A DNA stretch of 64,000 nucleotides, taken from Polytrichum commune. Its lineage: Eukaryota > Streptophyta > Polytrichopsida > Polytrichales > Polytrichaceae. Of this stretch, positions 12,129 to 22,700 are shown piece after piece. The notes under the pieces were generated by a model. That model saw nothing but the letters and a program-made list of their open reading frames with translations. It was not told the origin of the DNA and did not search any database. The position numbers and the translations under genes were made by a program. Where the stretch lies: positions 25,469,501 through 25,533,500 of the forward strand of contig OX485805.1 in assembly GCA_950295325.1 (NCBI GenBank). Direction: 5' to 3'. Position 1 is the stretch's first letter. Each line of letters begins with the position of its first letter.

Positions 12129-14860
12129 TTAGGGGGGTGCAACGGGATTTTGTTTGTTATCGAGTTTTCTTTTATTTAACACGAGGTATGTGAGATATTT
12201 GATGGCATTTTGATGTATGTTTTTCATGAGGATTTTTATATTAGATTTTGGGATTTTGAGGTCTTCTAATTTTTTGATGGAATTTTCGTGTATGGCACCT
12301 CTAACTCATGCTGTGATGGTTATAAGAGGATTTGTTTTCCATCCCTTGCTTTGTATAGTGCTAATCAATGGGTCGTATTTGGCATGTTTGTGTGTTATGG
12401 CTTGTTCTGGGAATCTGTCGTGACAGTATGTGAATTCAATGAATTGGATGGTTCGTGCGTGGGATGGTAGCATGGGTGTTGGGGTGTGGTTAGGGGCTCC
12501 TATAATACATAGGATGTCGGGTCTTAGTCTGGCGTGGCACTGGCAACCGGTTTGAGGGCATAGACATTCAATGAGCCAGTCGGGGACCGTTTGTTCTTGC
12601 TTGTTGTTGTTGATATTACCTGCATTTGTTAGTGTGTAATATCTGGTGTGTTTGTTAGCTTGGAGTGTTTGGGTGATGAGGTGTACTGCCTTGTTGTGGC
12701 GTGCTATTCTTAGGCCCTTTAAGTATGGGTGTTCGCATGTTGAGAGTAGGTGTGGCCATGTGTCTCTTTCATTTTTGCGGCATAATGTACAGTTTGGGTT
12801 TTGAAATTTGAGGGGCCAGAAAATATTCTTTCTATGGTTACCCATGTATTGGGCATATCGAAATTTTAAAGTTTGGGTGATTTGAGCGTCCGTTATTTTA
12901 TTGTTTTTCCAAAAGTGATTGGAGAGTTTGTGGTTTATTTGGTCGTTGGAGAGCCATTTGTCTACATATGGGTGTTTATGTTGGGCCAACCTAATTTCTT
13001 GTTTTTCGTGTGTTTTTGTGATGAATGTGTGCAAGTTTCGGATTGCCCCATTGCGTGTTGCTGTGGGACAACTTGTTAGCCAATATGGTGTAGCGTGTGC
13101 GATGTGTATATGGGGTGTGGGAGTGGGTTTTTCTTTATTTGTGCCTTCGTTGGCTAGCGCATCGGCTATTTCATTTCCTTTGATGCCCGTGTGGGCACGT
13201 ACTTTATGTATGTGTACTAAGTGCGGTGTTAGGTAAATTTGGTGTATTATGGCGGCGATGAGGATTTTGTCCGGGTGGTGGTGTTGTGAGGTTGGGTGTT
13301 GTATATGGTTACTAAGTAGATATATGCTATTAAGGCTATCTGTAAAGATGTGTGTTTCAATTTTTGTGACTTGGATGGTTTTGACTGCTATGAGTATGGC
13401 ATTTAATTCTGCTCTAAGTATGTTTTGGTATCCTGGTAGTCGTTCTGCTATACGAATGTTTGTGTTGGGGCTATAGACTCCTAAACCTGCGATGTCACCC
13501 TCTATTTGGCCTTCGGAGTTCTTAGTTGGTGGGATGAATGAGCCATCTGTGTACATGCATTGTTGTGGGTGGAATTTGGGGGGGTGTTGGTGGTAGTATT
13601 TAATGGGGAGGTTTGATTGGGGGATTGTTGGTGGTGGGGGGATGTTTTTTATGGGGGCGTTTTTCCATATGTTCGAGAATTTAATGTGGTAATTTGGCGT
13701 TGTAGGTTTGATTGGGAATGTGTCTATGGGTGCGTTGATGGTATGTTCTAGTACTTGTGCGAGGTCTTGTGGGGTTTTTAGGCTTGGTGTGAGGTTGGCG
13801 TGGTTATGTATACATAGTATTGTTGTGAGCGAGGGTTCTACGTATTGGTAATATTTTGGCCATTCCGGCATAGGGTTATATAGTATGGTATGTGGGGGGA
13901 TGGTTGTGATGGTGTGTATGTCACCACTTGTGGTAAGTGGGATTTGTTGTGTGGTCCAGTCGTTATGGTTGATTATGAGTATGGTGATCGTGTTTGAGTC
14001 TTCTTTGGCCGCCATTCTAGCCCAGTGGATGGCTTCAATGGTTGTTTTATGGTCTGTGGGGTAGGCTAGACCAATGCCTTTCCATCTAGATATTTGTGCG
14101 TGTCCTAGAGAGCCAAATATTATGTCACGGTTATGGGGTGAGTGATATTGTGTGAGTTGTGTGGGGCATGTGAGTGGGGATGAATAGTAGGAGTGCGTGA
14201 TTTTGAGGGAGTTTATTAATGTTGTGATAATTGTCGGGTGGATTGTATGGTGCATGTTTTGGGGTTGTATGTTTTTTGGCTTTCTTTTGGGGAGTATGGT
14301 GATGTATCTTTGTATTAGCCAAAGTATTTCAGTTTCAAAGTTTTGTGGTGGGGGTTGGAGGGCGTTTGTAGTTTGTGAGAAGTGGTGGAAAGAGAATTGG
14401 TTCCATAGCCATTGTAGCCTTTCTGTAGTGATGGTGGCCATGTAGTTTCCTTTTTGGTCATATATGTTGGCTTCGGAGTTGTGTAATTGGATGGTTGGTT
14501 GGTTTACTTGAATGTCTTTATCCGGGTTGCATTCTTGTATGGATAATTTTAGGTTGGTGATGTGAAGAGGGGGGTGTATGAATTTATTGTCTTTTGATTG
14601 TATGTGATTGAGGCAATTAGCGTATGTGTGGGTGGCTAATAGTTCGGCTTGCTTTGTGTGATATTGTGTAATACATAGTATGTTGTGGTCTAGAAATATA
14701 TTATCCGGGTGTAGTAGTTCTACCTCACTTCTCCATTGTTGGGTGATGCCTTGTGGGGCTTGCCATTGACAAAGGTAGTTCGTCCTTATTGCTTGTGCAC
14801 CCCATTTGTCTTTTTTAGTGGAGGTCTTTTCTTTTATTATTGTTTGGATTGCTTGTCCTA
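12129..14860 (-). pseudogene. ORF2 C-terminal half: RNase H, CCHC knuckle, RLE-like domain
   Basis: This frame is open from the C18 tract (14861-14878) downstream, though no ATG occurs before 14441. RNase H signatures are YTDGSF (about 13550), RAELNAI, TDSLNS and HKVRAHTGIKGNEIADAL (about 13150-13210), and all catalytic acidic positions are present. A knuckle CTLC-x9-H-x4-C follows near 12740-12795. The C-terminal block has RPDIL (about 12515), IEFTYCHD and AKYDPL. It resembles the RLE of R2 and Dualen elements, with a PD-(D/E)-K pattern. A TGA at 12306-12308 replaces a Gly codon seen in the outer copy. The frame then continues 58 codons to the natural stop at 12129. The half is separated from RT only by the homopolymer frameshift. 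Confidence 0.85.
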
Positions 14861-17800
14861 GGGGGGGGGGGGGGGGGGATGTTTACCATGACCTCGTTTT
14901 GTGGTGGTGTTTGTTGTATTGGGTTTGTAGAGTTTGTGGGTGGGGGGGGGGGGAACATTATTGTTGCTTGTTGGAGAGCCTCTTTGATGGTTTTGGGTAT
15001 GTGTTTGTATGTGGATTGAAATTCTTTTGGGGTTAGTATGGCTTTGGTGGTGGGGTTTTGGATTTGTGTTAGTGTGGTAATGCCGTTTATGTATAGTTTG
15101 TCTAGATATTTTTGGGTCTTGGCTTTGGATATATCCGTTAGGGTGTTATAATTTGGGTTGGTTTTCCAAATTCGTTCTAGTGATGTTTCTTTGATGGGGA
15201 ATGCTTGGCTTGTGGAGTGGACATGGATTTCGTATTCTCTTTCAAGGAGAAAGAGTGTTCGGGCTATAGGGGAACGGACACATGCTTGTTGTTTGAGTTT
15301 GGGGAGGTGTCGGGCCCCACCATACTTGGCCGCTATATGTTTGGTTAGCCCTTGGTATATAATGCCTAATTGACCCGGATCGTTAAGTGCTTGGATTAGT
15401 TGTTGTCCTATGCATCGGATGTAGTCGGGTAGTAGGGAGGTTACGTTAATGCCAAAACTTTCTTGTGGGAGGTGGGTGAGGATGTTGGCCGAGCTTTTAG
15501 GAATGTTGCAAATTTCTTTGGTTAATTTGCTAATGATTTTGTCTAATTTTTTAATATCCGGTTTGGAGAATGGGACGGCGTAGTAGGCGTATGCTATTCG
15601 CGGTTTAATGACTGTATTCAAGATTTTGATTTTTTGTGTGAGGCTAGCCGGTGAGGTAGTTAGGAGTTGACTTTGTTGTTTGACTTTCTTCATCGTTATT
15701 TCTTTTTGTAGGTTCCATTTGAGTGATGGGGTGAGGTTTATTCTTAAATACGTATAAGGTTCGTTTTGGGTGAGGATGGGAAAATTTTGAGAGTTATATG
15801 TGATATGTTGTGATTGGATGTATGCTTTGAAGGTAGAGGGTTTTAGTTTAGATTTATTAGGACATCCGGTAATAGCACATTTTGATAGGTTGAGGTCCAT
15901 GTGGGACCATTTCGCGAATTTTTGGAGTTTTGTCACTTGTGGTTGAATGTGTAGTATGTTGTCCGTTATGATAGCTAAGTCATCCGCATATGCGGTTGTG
16001 GTGCATGTGGCGGATGACGTGTTGAAATGATAACCTATGTTATCTTTCTCGAGCCATCTTAGTAGTGGTTCGAGAAAAATGATGAAAAGATACGGGCTAA
16101 GGGTGTCCCCTTGTATGGTCCCGCGGCTTATTTCTATTGGGGGCGTCGTGCCAAAATGACTCCCGGTGAATGATGTGGTGGAATTGGTGTAGATATTGCC
16201 TACGATTTCTACCGCATCTAATGGGTAGCCTAGGTCCTCCATTATGGCTAGGAGTCTTGCGTGGTCTATAGAGCCGAAGACATTTCTAAAGTCTATATAA
16301 ATTAAGTATATGTCTTTTGTGGTTAGTCTTGCGTCTTCTAAGGTTGCTATAATCGTTTGAATTTGTCTCGAAGTGTTTCGTTGTGGTCGGAAGCCTTCTT
16401 GGCTAAAGTGTAGTAATCTATGTTTTTCTCCATAGCTTGTTAGGAGTGATGTTAGTGTGCTAGTGTATAGTTTATAGATTGTGTTCGCTAGTGAGATTGG
16501 TCTATAGTTGGATATGTGGGTGGGATCGTCCTTTTTGTGTAATAAGATGGTCTTACTATGTTTCCAGTATTGCGGGATCGTTCTTTGTTTGTTACAATGT
16601 TTGAAAAATAGGTATAGGAGGTCTTGCCATTGTGTTGGTAGTATTTTAATGATATCATTTGGGATATTGTCTGGGCCCGGGACTTTCCCTTTTGTTAGGC
16701 TTTTGACGCAACAGTCGTAGACTTCTCTAGTGAATTGGTTACTTATTTGTGTGTTGGGGTTGCCTCGTTTTTCTAGAATGATTCCTTGATGTGAGTGCCA
16801 TGGGTATTTTCGTACTGCACATATGCACGTATTAGGGTGGTCCGTGGTGTCCTCACATAGGGGGGCTTGTCTTTGGAATGAGGTTTGTTGAGTATGGTAT
16901 ATTTCCCTAGCTATCTCGGCGGGTTTGGTGAGAATTTGACCTTGGGGGTTTTGTATACAGTCAAGTGTGTTGGTGGTTGTTGAGTGAAATATTTTTTTGT
17001 GGATTATTTTGGGTTTAGTGTTTAGTAGGATTCTATATTTGTTAATGGCTGCTTTGCAATTAAGTGAGGTTTGCTTGGTTATGATTTTGTATGCTTCTGT
17101 CTTCGCGTTTTTTCCTATGGTGACTAGCTGTACAATCCATGTGTGTATTTCTGTGGGATGGGGGGGTGGTGGTGGAATATTGGGGTTTCGTATTAGCTGA
17201 AGGTTTGTGATATCTGGGTGGTTATGTAGTTGTGTATGGGGGTAGTGACATGCAGCTTTTATGGCTTTCCGGGTGTTGTGGTATATTTTCAGTTGATGCT
17301 TCCATTTATTCTGTTGGGTCCTGGGGAGGAATCCGCCTTGGGGTTTTATCCTATTTGGTAGTGGTGGGGTGGGGTGTGACATGCATGTCTGTTCTATGCA
17401 TTGACTAAGGGAATTGGTAATTTCTTGGAGTTTGAGTTGTGTGTCTGCCCATTGCGTGGGCGTAAGATGTTCTTGTTGGAGTATTTGTGTGAGGTTTTCT
17501 ATTGCTATATTTTGTTTTCCTAAAAAAGTTGTTTGTAGGTTTTGGAGGTTGTTAGGGGATATAGGGTATGTGATACGTGGGGTGTTTATGGGGTTGGTGG
17601 TTTCTTTGATGACTATTGTATTGGGGGCTAGCTGGAGTTGTACCGGGAAGTGATCCGAGTTTTGATTTAAGTTGGTTAACATATGGCTATGAAGATTGGT
17701 GATATTGGGGTCGTTGGTGTAGAAGCCGTCTATATGGCTAGTTGCTGTGTAGTTGTGGCTTCCTTGCCTTGTGAAGTTTACTGGGTTATGGACTACTTTG

Positions 17801-19749
17801 AGTCCATTGTTTTGTATGAATCGTGCCCATTCTTGGTCATCCGTATTAGGCGGGGTTGTAGTGTTATTATTGGTTCTTCCTTGTAGTAATATGTCACGGT
17901 TAAAGTCTCCGGCTAATATGATGGTGTATTTGGGGTGTTTTAGTATGATATTTTGAATTTGGTTTTGGATTTCGGGTATGAGGGGCTCATCTTCTAAGTG
18001 GGATGGCATGTACATGTTTAGGATGATTAGCGGTGTTAGTGGTTTGTTATTGATTATTATGGCTTGTAGGTAGGGTGAGATTGAGCTTGGGGTAGGTATT
18101 TTGATGATGTTTTCGTTTGTGTATATTGCTATGGGTATCATGGCTAGGATGCCACCTCTAGCTTGTGTGGGGCCCGTATATCTATTATGTTTTTGTGGTG
18201 TGGTATTGGAATTGTTGTATATGATTTTGTATTCTTTTAGTTGGCGGTCTATGTATGATGTGGATTTTGTTTTTGGGATTTTGGTTTCTTGGATGAGTAT
18301 AATATGGGGATTGTTGTGTAGTGTTTGGGTGAGTTCTTGGATACCGGGTAGGCTAGAGTTAATACATCCGGTGTTCCAAGTGATTATTTTCAGGGCTTGA
18401 GTGGTTGGGTTGTTTGGCCTAGTGTGGTCGTGTGGGGTATCCTGGTTAGGTCTATGTGTGTTGGGTTGGTATCCTGTTATTTTTTGGGTACATTTAGTTA
18501 GTTCTTGTATTATTTTGTTTGGGATGTGGTGTATTTCATTTTGTAGGGTTACTGCGGTTATGGGTACTCCCTTAGCGATTTTGTCGTTGATGATGGAGTA
18601 GGCTTGTGGTATGGTGGTTATTGTTGGAGTATGTATGTTAGTTTCGTGGGATGTGTGTGGGTGCGTATTAATTGGCAATTGTTGTAGTCGTCTTAGGATG
18701 GTCAAGTATCTTGGATGAAGTTTGTTAGTCATTTTTTGATTGCATATTTGTGGTATTGGGCTATATGTTAGGATAAGGGCATATATTTGGTGGTGGGTGG
18801 GGTAGTTTGAGAGGAGTGAGGAATGGTTTTTTAGGTGTGTTAATTCTTGGGAGTTGGGAGTGTTTTGGGGGTTGGGGGTGTTGTTGTTTAAGTGGGGTTC
18901 AAATAACTTTTCAAGGTGGGCGTATTGAGGTTTGAGTGTTAGGGTTTTTGGTATAAAGTATTGTTTTTGTCGTTGTGTGTATTCTTTGGGGAGGTTTTTG
19001 AGGATGGTTGAGAGCGGCCCCGGGTTTAGTTCAATGTCTCCGTGTAGGAGTATGAGTGTAGAGTTATTCCAAGTGTAATATGCTATGGTTTTAATTTTTG
19101 GTTTTTTGTGGTGAGTGTGTGTTATGTAGTAGATATTTCCTATATATATTGGTATATTGATGGGGATGATTGTGTGGTTTGTGTATGGGTTGTTATTTAT
19201 GTGGTAGTGGTGGTTGTATGTGTGTGAGGTGGTCTTTCTATGGTTATATTGGTGAGTGTTGTCTATGTGTGGTGTATATATTGTGGTTTTGTGTGGTCTA
19301 TGGGAGTAATGGGGATTATAGATGTATGCGATGGGTATCATGTAGTTGTTTGGGAGAGGTGGTAATGTGTGTATTTGTAGTGTGTGGGTAGTGGTAAGTT
19401 TGGTGGTCTTCGTGTATGTGTGTGATGTGTGTGGTGGCATAGGGGGAGTCATGGGTGGTGTTGTTTTTTGGGTGTGGTTGTGGGGGTTAAATATGACATG
19501 TCTTAAGGAGGATTTGTGAGTATGGTGTGTTGGATTATGGGTGATTTTGGTGTGTGTGTGTTTTGTTAGGAGAAGGAGGGTAGTGATTAATAGGTATATA
19601 TGTTGGGAGGTGGGTCTAGTTTTGTGAGAGTTTAGGTATGGAGAGAGTACACCCTTAAAAAATGTGGGCATTTTATTATATAAAGAAAAAACAATACAAC
19701 ATATAAAGGAGAGGGACCATTTATGGTGTCCTTGGAGGCCACTATCCAT
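14815..19749 (-). CDS. ORF2 N-terminal part: 2A motif, APE endonuclease, reverse transcriptase
   Basis: The chosen start is ATG 19749, which overlaps the ORF1 stop (ATGGATAG). The frame is also open upstream to 19905 inside ORF1. The first 244 residues contain two hydrophobic stretches and a His/Thr-rich region, ending at a 2A motif. The APE domain (about residues 452-708) shows ITWNTG, IQETK, NMYMP, AGDFN, HIDGF and NSDHFPV, so the catalytic set is complete. The RT (about residues 1020-1290) has YRPISL, IDFRNVFGSIDH, RGTIQGDTLSP and AYADDL, so the YADD core is intact. The frame leaves the homologous one at C18 (14861-14878) and stops at 14815. One base fewer in that run would join it to the RNase H half, giving about 2,540 codons in all. 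Confidence 0.92.
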   Translation of the reverse strand: MDSGLQGHHKWSLSFICCIVFSLYNKMPTFFKGVLSPYLNSHKTRPTSQHIYLLITTLLLLTKHTHTKITHNPTHHTHKSSLRHVIFNPHNHTQKTTPPMTPPMPPHTSHTYTKTTKLTTTHTLQIHTLPPLPNNYMIPIAYIYNPHYSHRPHKTTIYTPHIDNTHQYNHRKTTSHTYNHHYHINNNPYTNHTIIPINIPIYIGNIYYITHTHHKKPKIKTIAYYTWNNSTLILLHGDIELNPGPLSTILKNLPKEYTQRQKQYFIPKTLTLKPQYAHLEKLFEPHLNNNTPNPQNTPNSQELTHLKNHSSLLSNYPTHHQIYALILTYSPIPQICNQKMTNKLHPRYLTILRRLQQLPINTHPHTSHETNIHTPTITTIPQAYSIINDKIAKGVPITAVTLQNEIHHIPNKIIQELTKCTQKITGYQPNTHRPNQDTPHDHTRPNNPTTQALKIITWNTGCINSSLPGIQELTQTLHNNPHIILIQETKIPKTKSTSYIDRQLKEYKIIYNNSNTTPQKHNRYTGPTQARGGILAMIPIAIYTNENIIKIPTPSSISPYLQAIIINNKPLTPLIILNMYMPSHLEDEPLIPEIQNQIQNIILKHPKYTIILAGDFNRDILLQGRTNNNTTTPPNTDDQEWARFIQNNGLKVVHNPVNFTRQGSHNYTATSHIDGFYTNDPNITNLHSHMLTNLNQNSDHFPVQLQLAPNTIVIKETTNPINTPRITYPISPNNLQNLQTTFLGKQNIAIENLTQILQQEHLTPTQWADTQLKLQEITNSLSQCIEQTCMSHPTPPLPNRIKPQGGFLPRTQQNKWKHQLKIYHNTRKAIKAACHYPHTQLHNHPDITNLQLIRNPNIPPPPPHPTEIHTWIVQLVTIGKNAKTEAYKIITKQTSLNCKAAINKYRILLNTKPKIIHKKIFHSTTTNTLDCIQNPQGQILTKPAEIAREIYHTQQTSFQRQAPLCEDTTDHPNTCICAVRKYPWHSHQGIILEKRGNPNTQISNQFTREVYDCCVKSLTKGKVPGPDNIPNDIIKILPTQWQDLLYLFFKHCNKQRTIPQYWKHSKTILLHKKDDPTHISNYRPISLANTIYKLYTSTLTSLLTSYGEKHRLLHFSQEGFRPQRNTSRQIQTIIATLEDARLTTKDIYLIYIDFRNVFGSIDHARLLAIMEDLGYPLDAVEIVGNIYTNSTTSFTGSHFGTTPPIEISRGTIQGDTLSPYLFIIFLEPLLRWLEKDNIGYHFNTSSATCTTTAYADDLAIITDNILHIQPQVTKLQKFAKWSHMDLNLSKCAITGCPNKSKLKPSTFKAYIQSQHITYNSQNFPILTQNEPYTYLRINLTPSLKWNLQKEITMKKVKQQSQLLTTSPASLTQKIKILNTVIKPRIAYAYYAVPFSKPDIKKLDKIISKLTKEICNIPKSSANILTHLPQESFGINVTSLLPDYIRCIGQQLIQALNDPGQLGIIYQGLTKHIAAKYGGARHLPKLKQQACVRSPIARTLFLLEREYEIHVHSTSQAFPIKETSLERIWKTNPNYNTLTDISKAKTQKYLDKLYINGITTLTQIQNPTTKAILTPKEFQSTYKHIPKTIKEALQQATIMFPPPPPTNSTNPIQQTPPQNEVMVNIPPPPPPRTSNPNNNKRKDLH
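19015..19041 (-). other. 2A-like ribosome-skipping motif GDIELNPGP in ORF2
   Basis: The codons read LILLH then GDIELNPGP. They match the 2A consensus D-V/I-E-x-N-P-G-P with the usual hydrophobic leucine-rich run upstream. In known 2A sequences the ribosome fails to form the Gly-Pro bond, giving two proteins from one frame. Here that would release about 244 residues from the APE-RT-RNase H-RLE part. In metazoan and trypanosome APE-type LINEs, 2A motifs also lie ahead of the endonuclease. Function here is inferred from the motif. Confidence 0.88.
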
Positions 19750-22700
19750 TAAACGTGCTAGGTCCTTGGTGGGACATTGTTGGGTTGGTATGGAAGCCCG
19801 GTGGGGCTTGTAGAGGTAGCGGGGAGGCGGTCGTGTTGTAGCTTTGTGGTAGTGGGGGTGGGGCGGTTCGTTGTAGAATTTCCGGTGCGGCGGCGGCGAT
19901 TCCATTTACTAAGCCTTGCATGCGGAGGTTCGATTGTTGGAACTCGTGAGCAATTGTGCCGAAGAGTGCTTGAAGGTTGTTGGTGTGGTGTGTGATGGTC
20001 GCCGTGGTTGTTTCGAGGCGTCGATCCGTGTGCGTGTTGATTGTGGTGGTGAGCGTGCAAAATTTCTCATCCAACTTGTCTTCGAATTCTTTCATGGTTT
20101 TGGTGAGGTAGTTTTCGGTGAGGAGTGGGTTGGCGTTGGTGGCGTTGCCCATGGCTTGAATTGTCTCCGCAATGGCTTCACGAACGGGGGCTTGGGCTAG
20201 TCGTATCGCCGTCTTGTTGGGGTCCGTGCCGTCTATACTCCCTCGGTGGGGGATGAAGTCGATGCGGCGTCCAAGGATGAATGTGGATTTGTGGAGCCAC
20301 TCCGTGTACACCGCGGTGTTGAGACATTGGATGTGGCACCATCCGGCTTGTTTGTCGGAGTGGGGTTGGTTATTGTTGCCAAAGCTAATGCCCACGATGT
20401 TGTCCGTCCTGAATGCATGCTTGATGGCCCTTGTAATTGTTGTTTGTGTCTCACGTTGTGGTAAGTTGTTGGCCACTAGTGTTGTGCTAATTCGGAGCTC
20501 CGAAGGGTTGCCGGTTCCTCGGTCTCGGGTGATGCTTACTTGAAGCCTCTCATGGTTGAATGTGATCCCGTCCTTGAGTATGTGGTCGCGTGCTTCTTCG
20601 GTGGTGAGTGTGAGAAATGCAAAATTTTTATCGAGTTCCGGCTTGGTGAGGCCCATGAATTCGTGTTGTTGCCCGTTGTAGTAGCTCTCCCGAACAATGG
20701 TTTCGAAAATGTTGGATGCATGTTCATGTCGAAGTGTTTCTCCCTTGAGGTGTAATCTAAGGTTGCGGGCTTTAGTGGCAAGCTCGTACCCCTTTTCCAC
20801 CTTACCAATGACCAACTCCTTATCCTCCATTTCCATGGCAAATGAGCGGTTTCCTTGGAGTAGTGCATGTCCGTCACGTTGTGGGTGTTGGAGATGGACT
20901 TTGATGAAGCCCGCCCAATTTTTGGTGACGGCGTTGATCCCTACATCAAGAGGATTCGAATATGCCTTGCCAAGTGGGATGTCCATTTGCTTAAGTCTTT
21001 CAAGGCAAACCCCTCTAGCTTCTTGCCTACTAATGCTTTTAAAGCCAAAGTCAAAACGAATGGTTACATGGAACCCTTCGGATAAGCCGGTTGAGGGGTC
21101 TACCTTTTCTTGTCTTGGGATTTGTGTAAAGTGGAGGTGGTTGCCGGGGACCGCGTCCAGGCGCTCGCTTGGATAGAAAAGTTGTGGGACTCTTGGAAAG
21201 GCTCTCCGAAGGGTTTTGAAGTGGATGATTTCTTTCGGGGGGGTCCTGATCCGAGCAAAATCTTCGTTGGTGCGGAGCTCTCGTATGACGTCTACACCCT
21301 TTTGCACCGCAACGGCTTCATGGATGGGGAAGCCCAACCACATTTGGGACACTATGTCTATGCTTGGAATCGCTTCCTCGGACCTCGTGTTGTGTGATTT
21401 GTGTGAGTCGGGGTTGGCCTCTATTCCTCCCGATTCACTTCTTCTCCTTTTCGCACTTTGATTGTCCGATGTGGCTACATTCATTGAGCTCTTGTGTGTT
21501 GTAGTTGTGGGTGTCCTTTCGGCCAAGTTGATGGTGTCAAGTCGGAGTATGGCGGCTTGGTTCGGGGCGGCCATGAATTCATCATTGGATAATGAAAGTT
21601 GGAGAGAGCTCCCTCCATGCTCGGGGGAGACGTCCGCCAATTGCATATCAATGTCAAGATCGTGAAAAGTGAGGACCTTCCCCTTCATAAGTGCTGGTTG
21701 GCTTGCTTGTTGGATATCTTCATCTTCATCATTGTAGTCCTGTATGAGCGCCCTTCTTCGGCTACCGTTGCTGTTTCTGGTTCCGGGGCCCCTACTGTCT
21801 TGGTCTCTGGTGCCGTCGCTGTCGAGTGGCGTTGCTGCTATCCCTTCACCTACGCTCCCCGCTCCGGTGGCACCCCTGAGTCCGTCGTCGATTCCGCCTC
21901 CTGTCTTCGCTCGCCTTCGGTTGCCCCTAGCTGTGTCCTCTTTCTGTCTGCTGCTTGAGCTCGGGCGAAGACCTCCTCTGCTTTCGGTGCCGGAGCTTCT
22001 GGTGTTCCTGGTTCTGCTTCTGGGTTCCGCATCTTGCCTTGCATCAGTTGCTGTGGGGGTCTTGTGGGTGTGCTTCGCCATATCTTCTAGATTAGAGGCC
22101 ATGGTGGTGCTAATGTGTGGATTGAGGGGAGGGCTGGAGAGAGAGATAAGAGACTGGGATGGCTGTTGGGGTATTTGAGGGATTCGGTGTGGGTGGTGGG
22201 TGGGTTTTTCCTGGTTTGATTCAAGGCTTGGCAGGTGATCGTGGGCTGGGTGCGGAGTAGTGTGTTGTACTGTAGTCGGGTTTGGTTGAGTGTTTGCTGT
22301 TGTGACCATTTTTGTTGTGGGCGTTTTAGATGTGGATCTGTGGCGCTCATTGTGGCTATTTACGATGTGGGTGTTTGTTTGTGTGAGTGTGCTGGGGTAT
22401 GGGTGTTTTTTGTGTGCATTCTTGGTGGTGGTTTGTTGTGGGTCTCCTTTTAGGTAGGAGTTGTGATAGACTTGGGTGGCTGGTGGCTTTCTGGATTTGG
22501 GGTGCCGAGTTGTCCCGGCGGAGCGCGCTGGTCTGTCTTGGTTCGGCACTTTTCGGGGATCTTCATGGGGGTTCGAGGTCGTGCAGGGGATCGCCGAGCT
22601 GTGAGGAGCGGCCTCTGGAGGTAAGTCAGTGCAGAGTATTCGGCTGTCTTTGTGTTTTTTGTTTGGGGTAGCTTCTTGGTGGTGGGTGCATCCATTTTTG

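Noticed and set aside
12873..13476. Plus-strand ORFs over the RNase H region (12873-13079, 12919-13236, 13249-13476)
   Set aside because: They are antisense shadows of the conserved RNase H frame and owe their openness to the strong base skew.
12306..14441. A separate third ORF starting at Met 14441
   Set aside because: The frame is open upstream to the C18 tract with colinear homology to the outer copy, so this is the C-terminal half of ORF2, not an independent gene.
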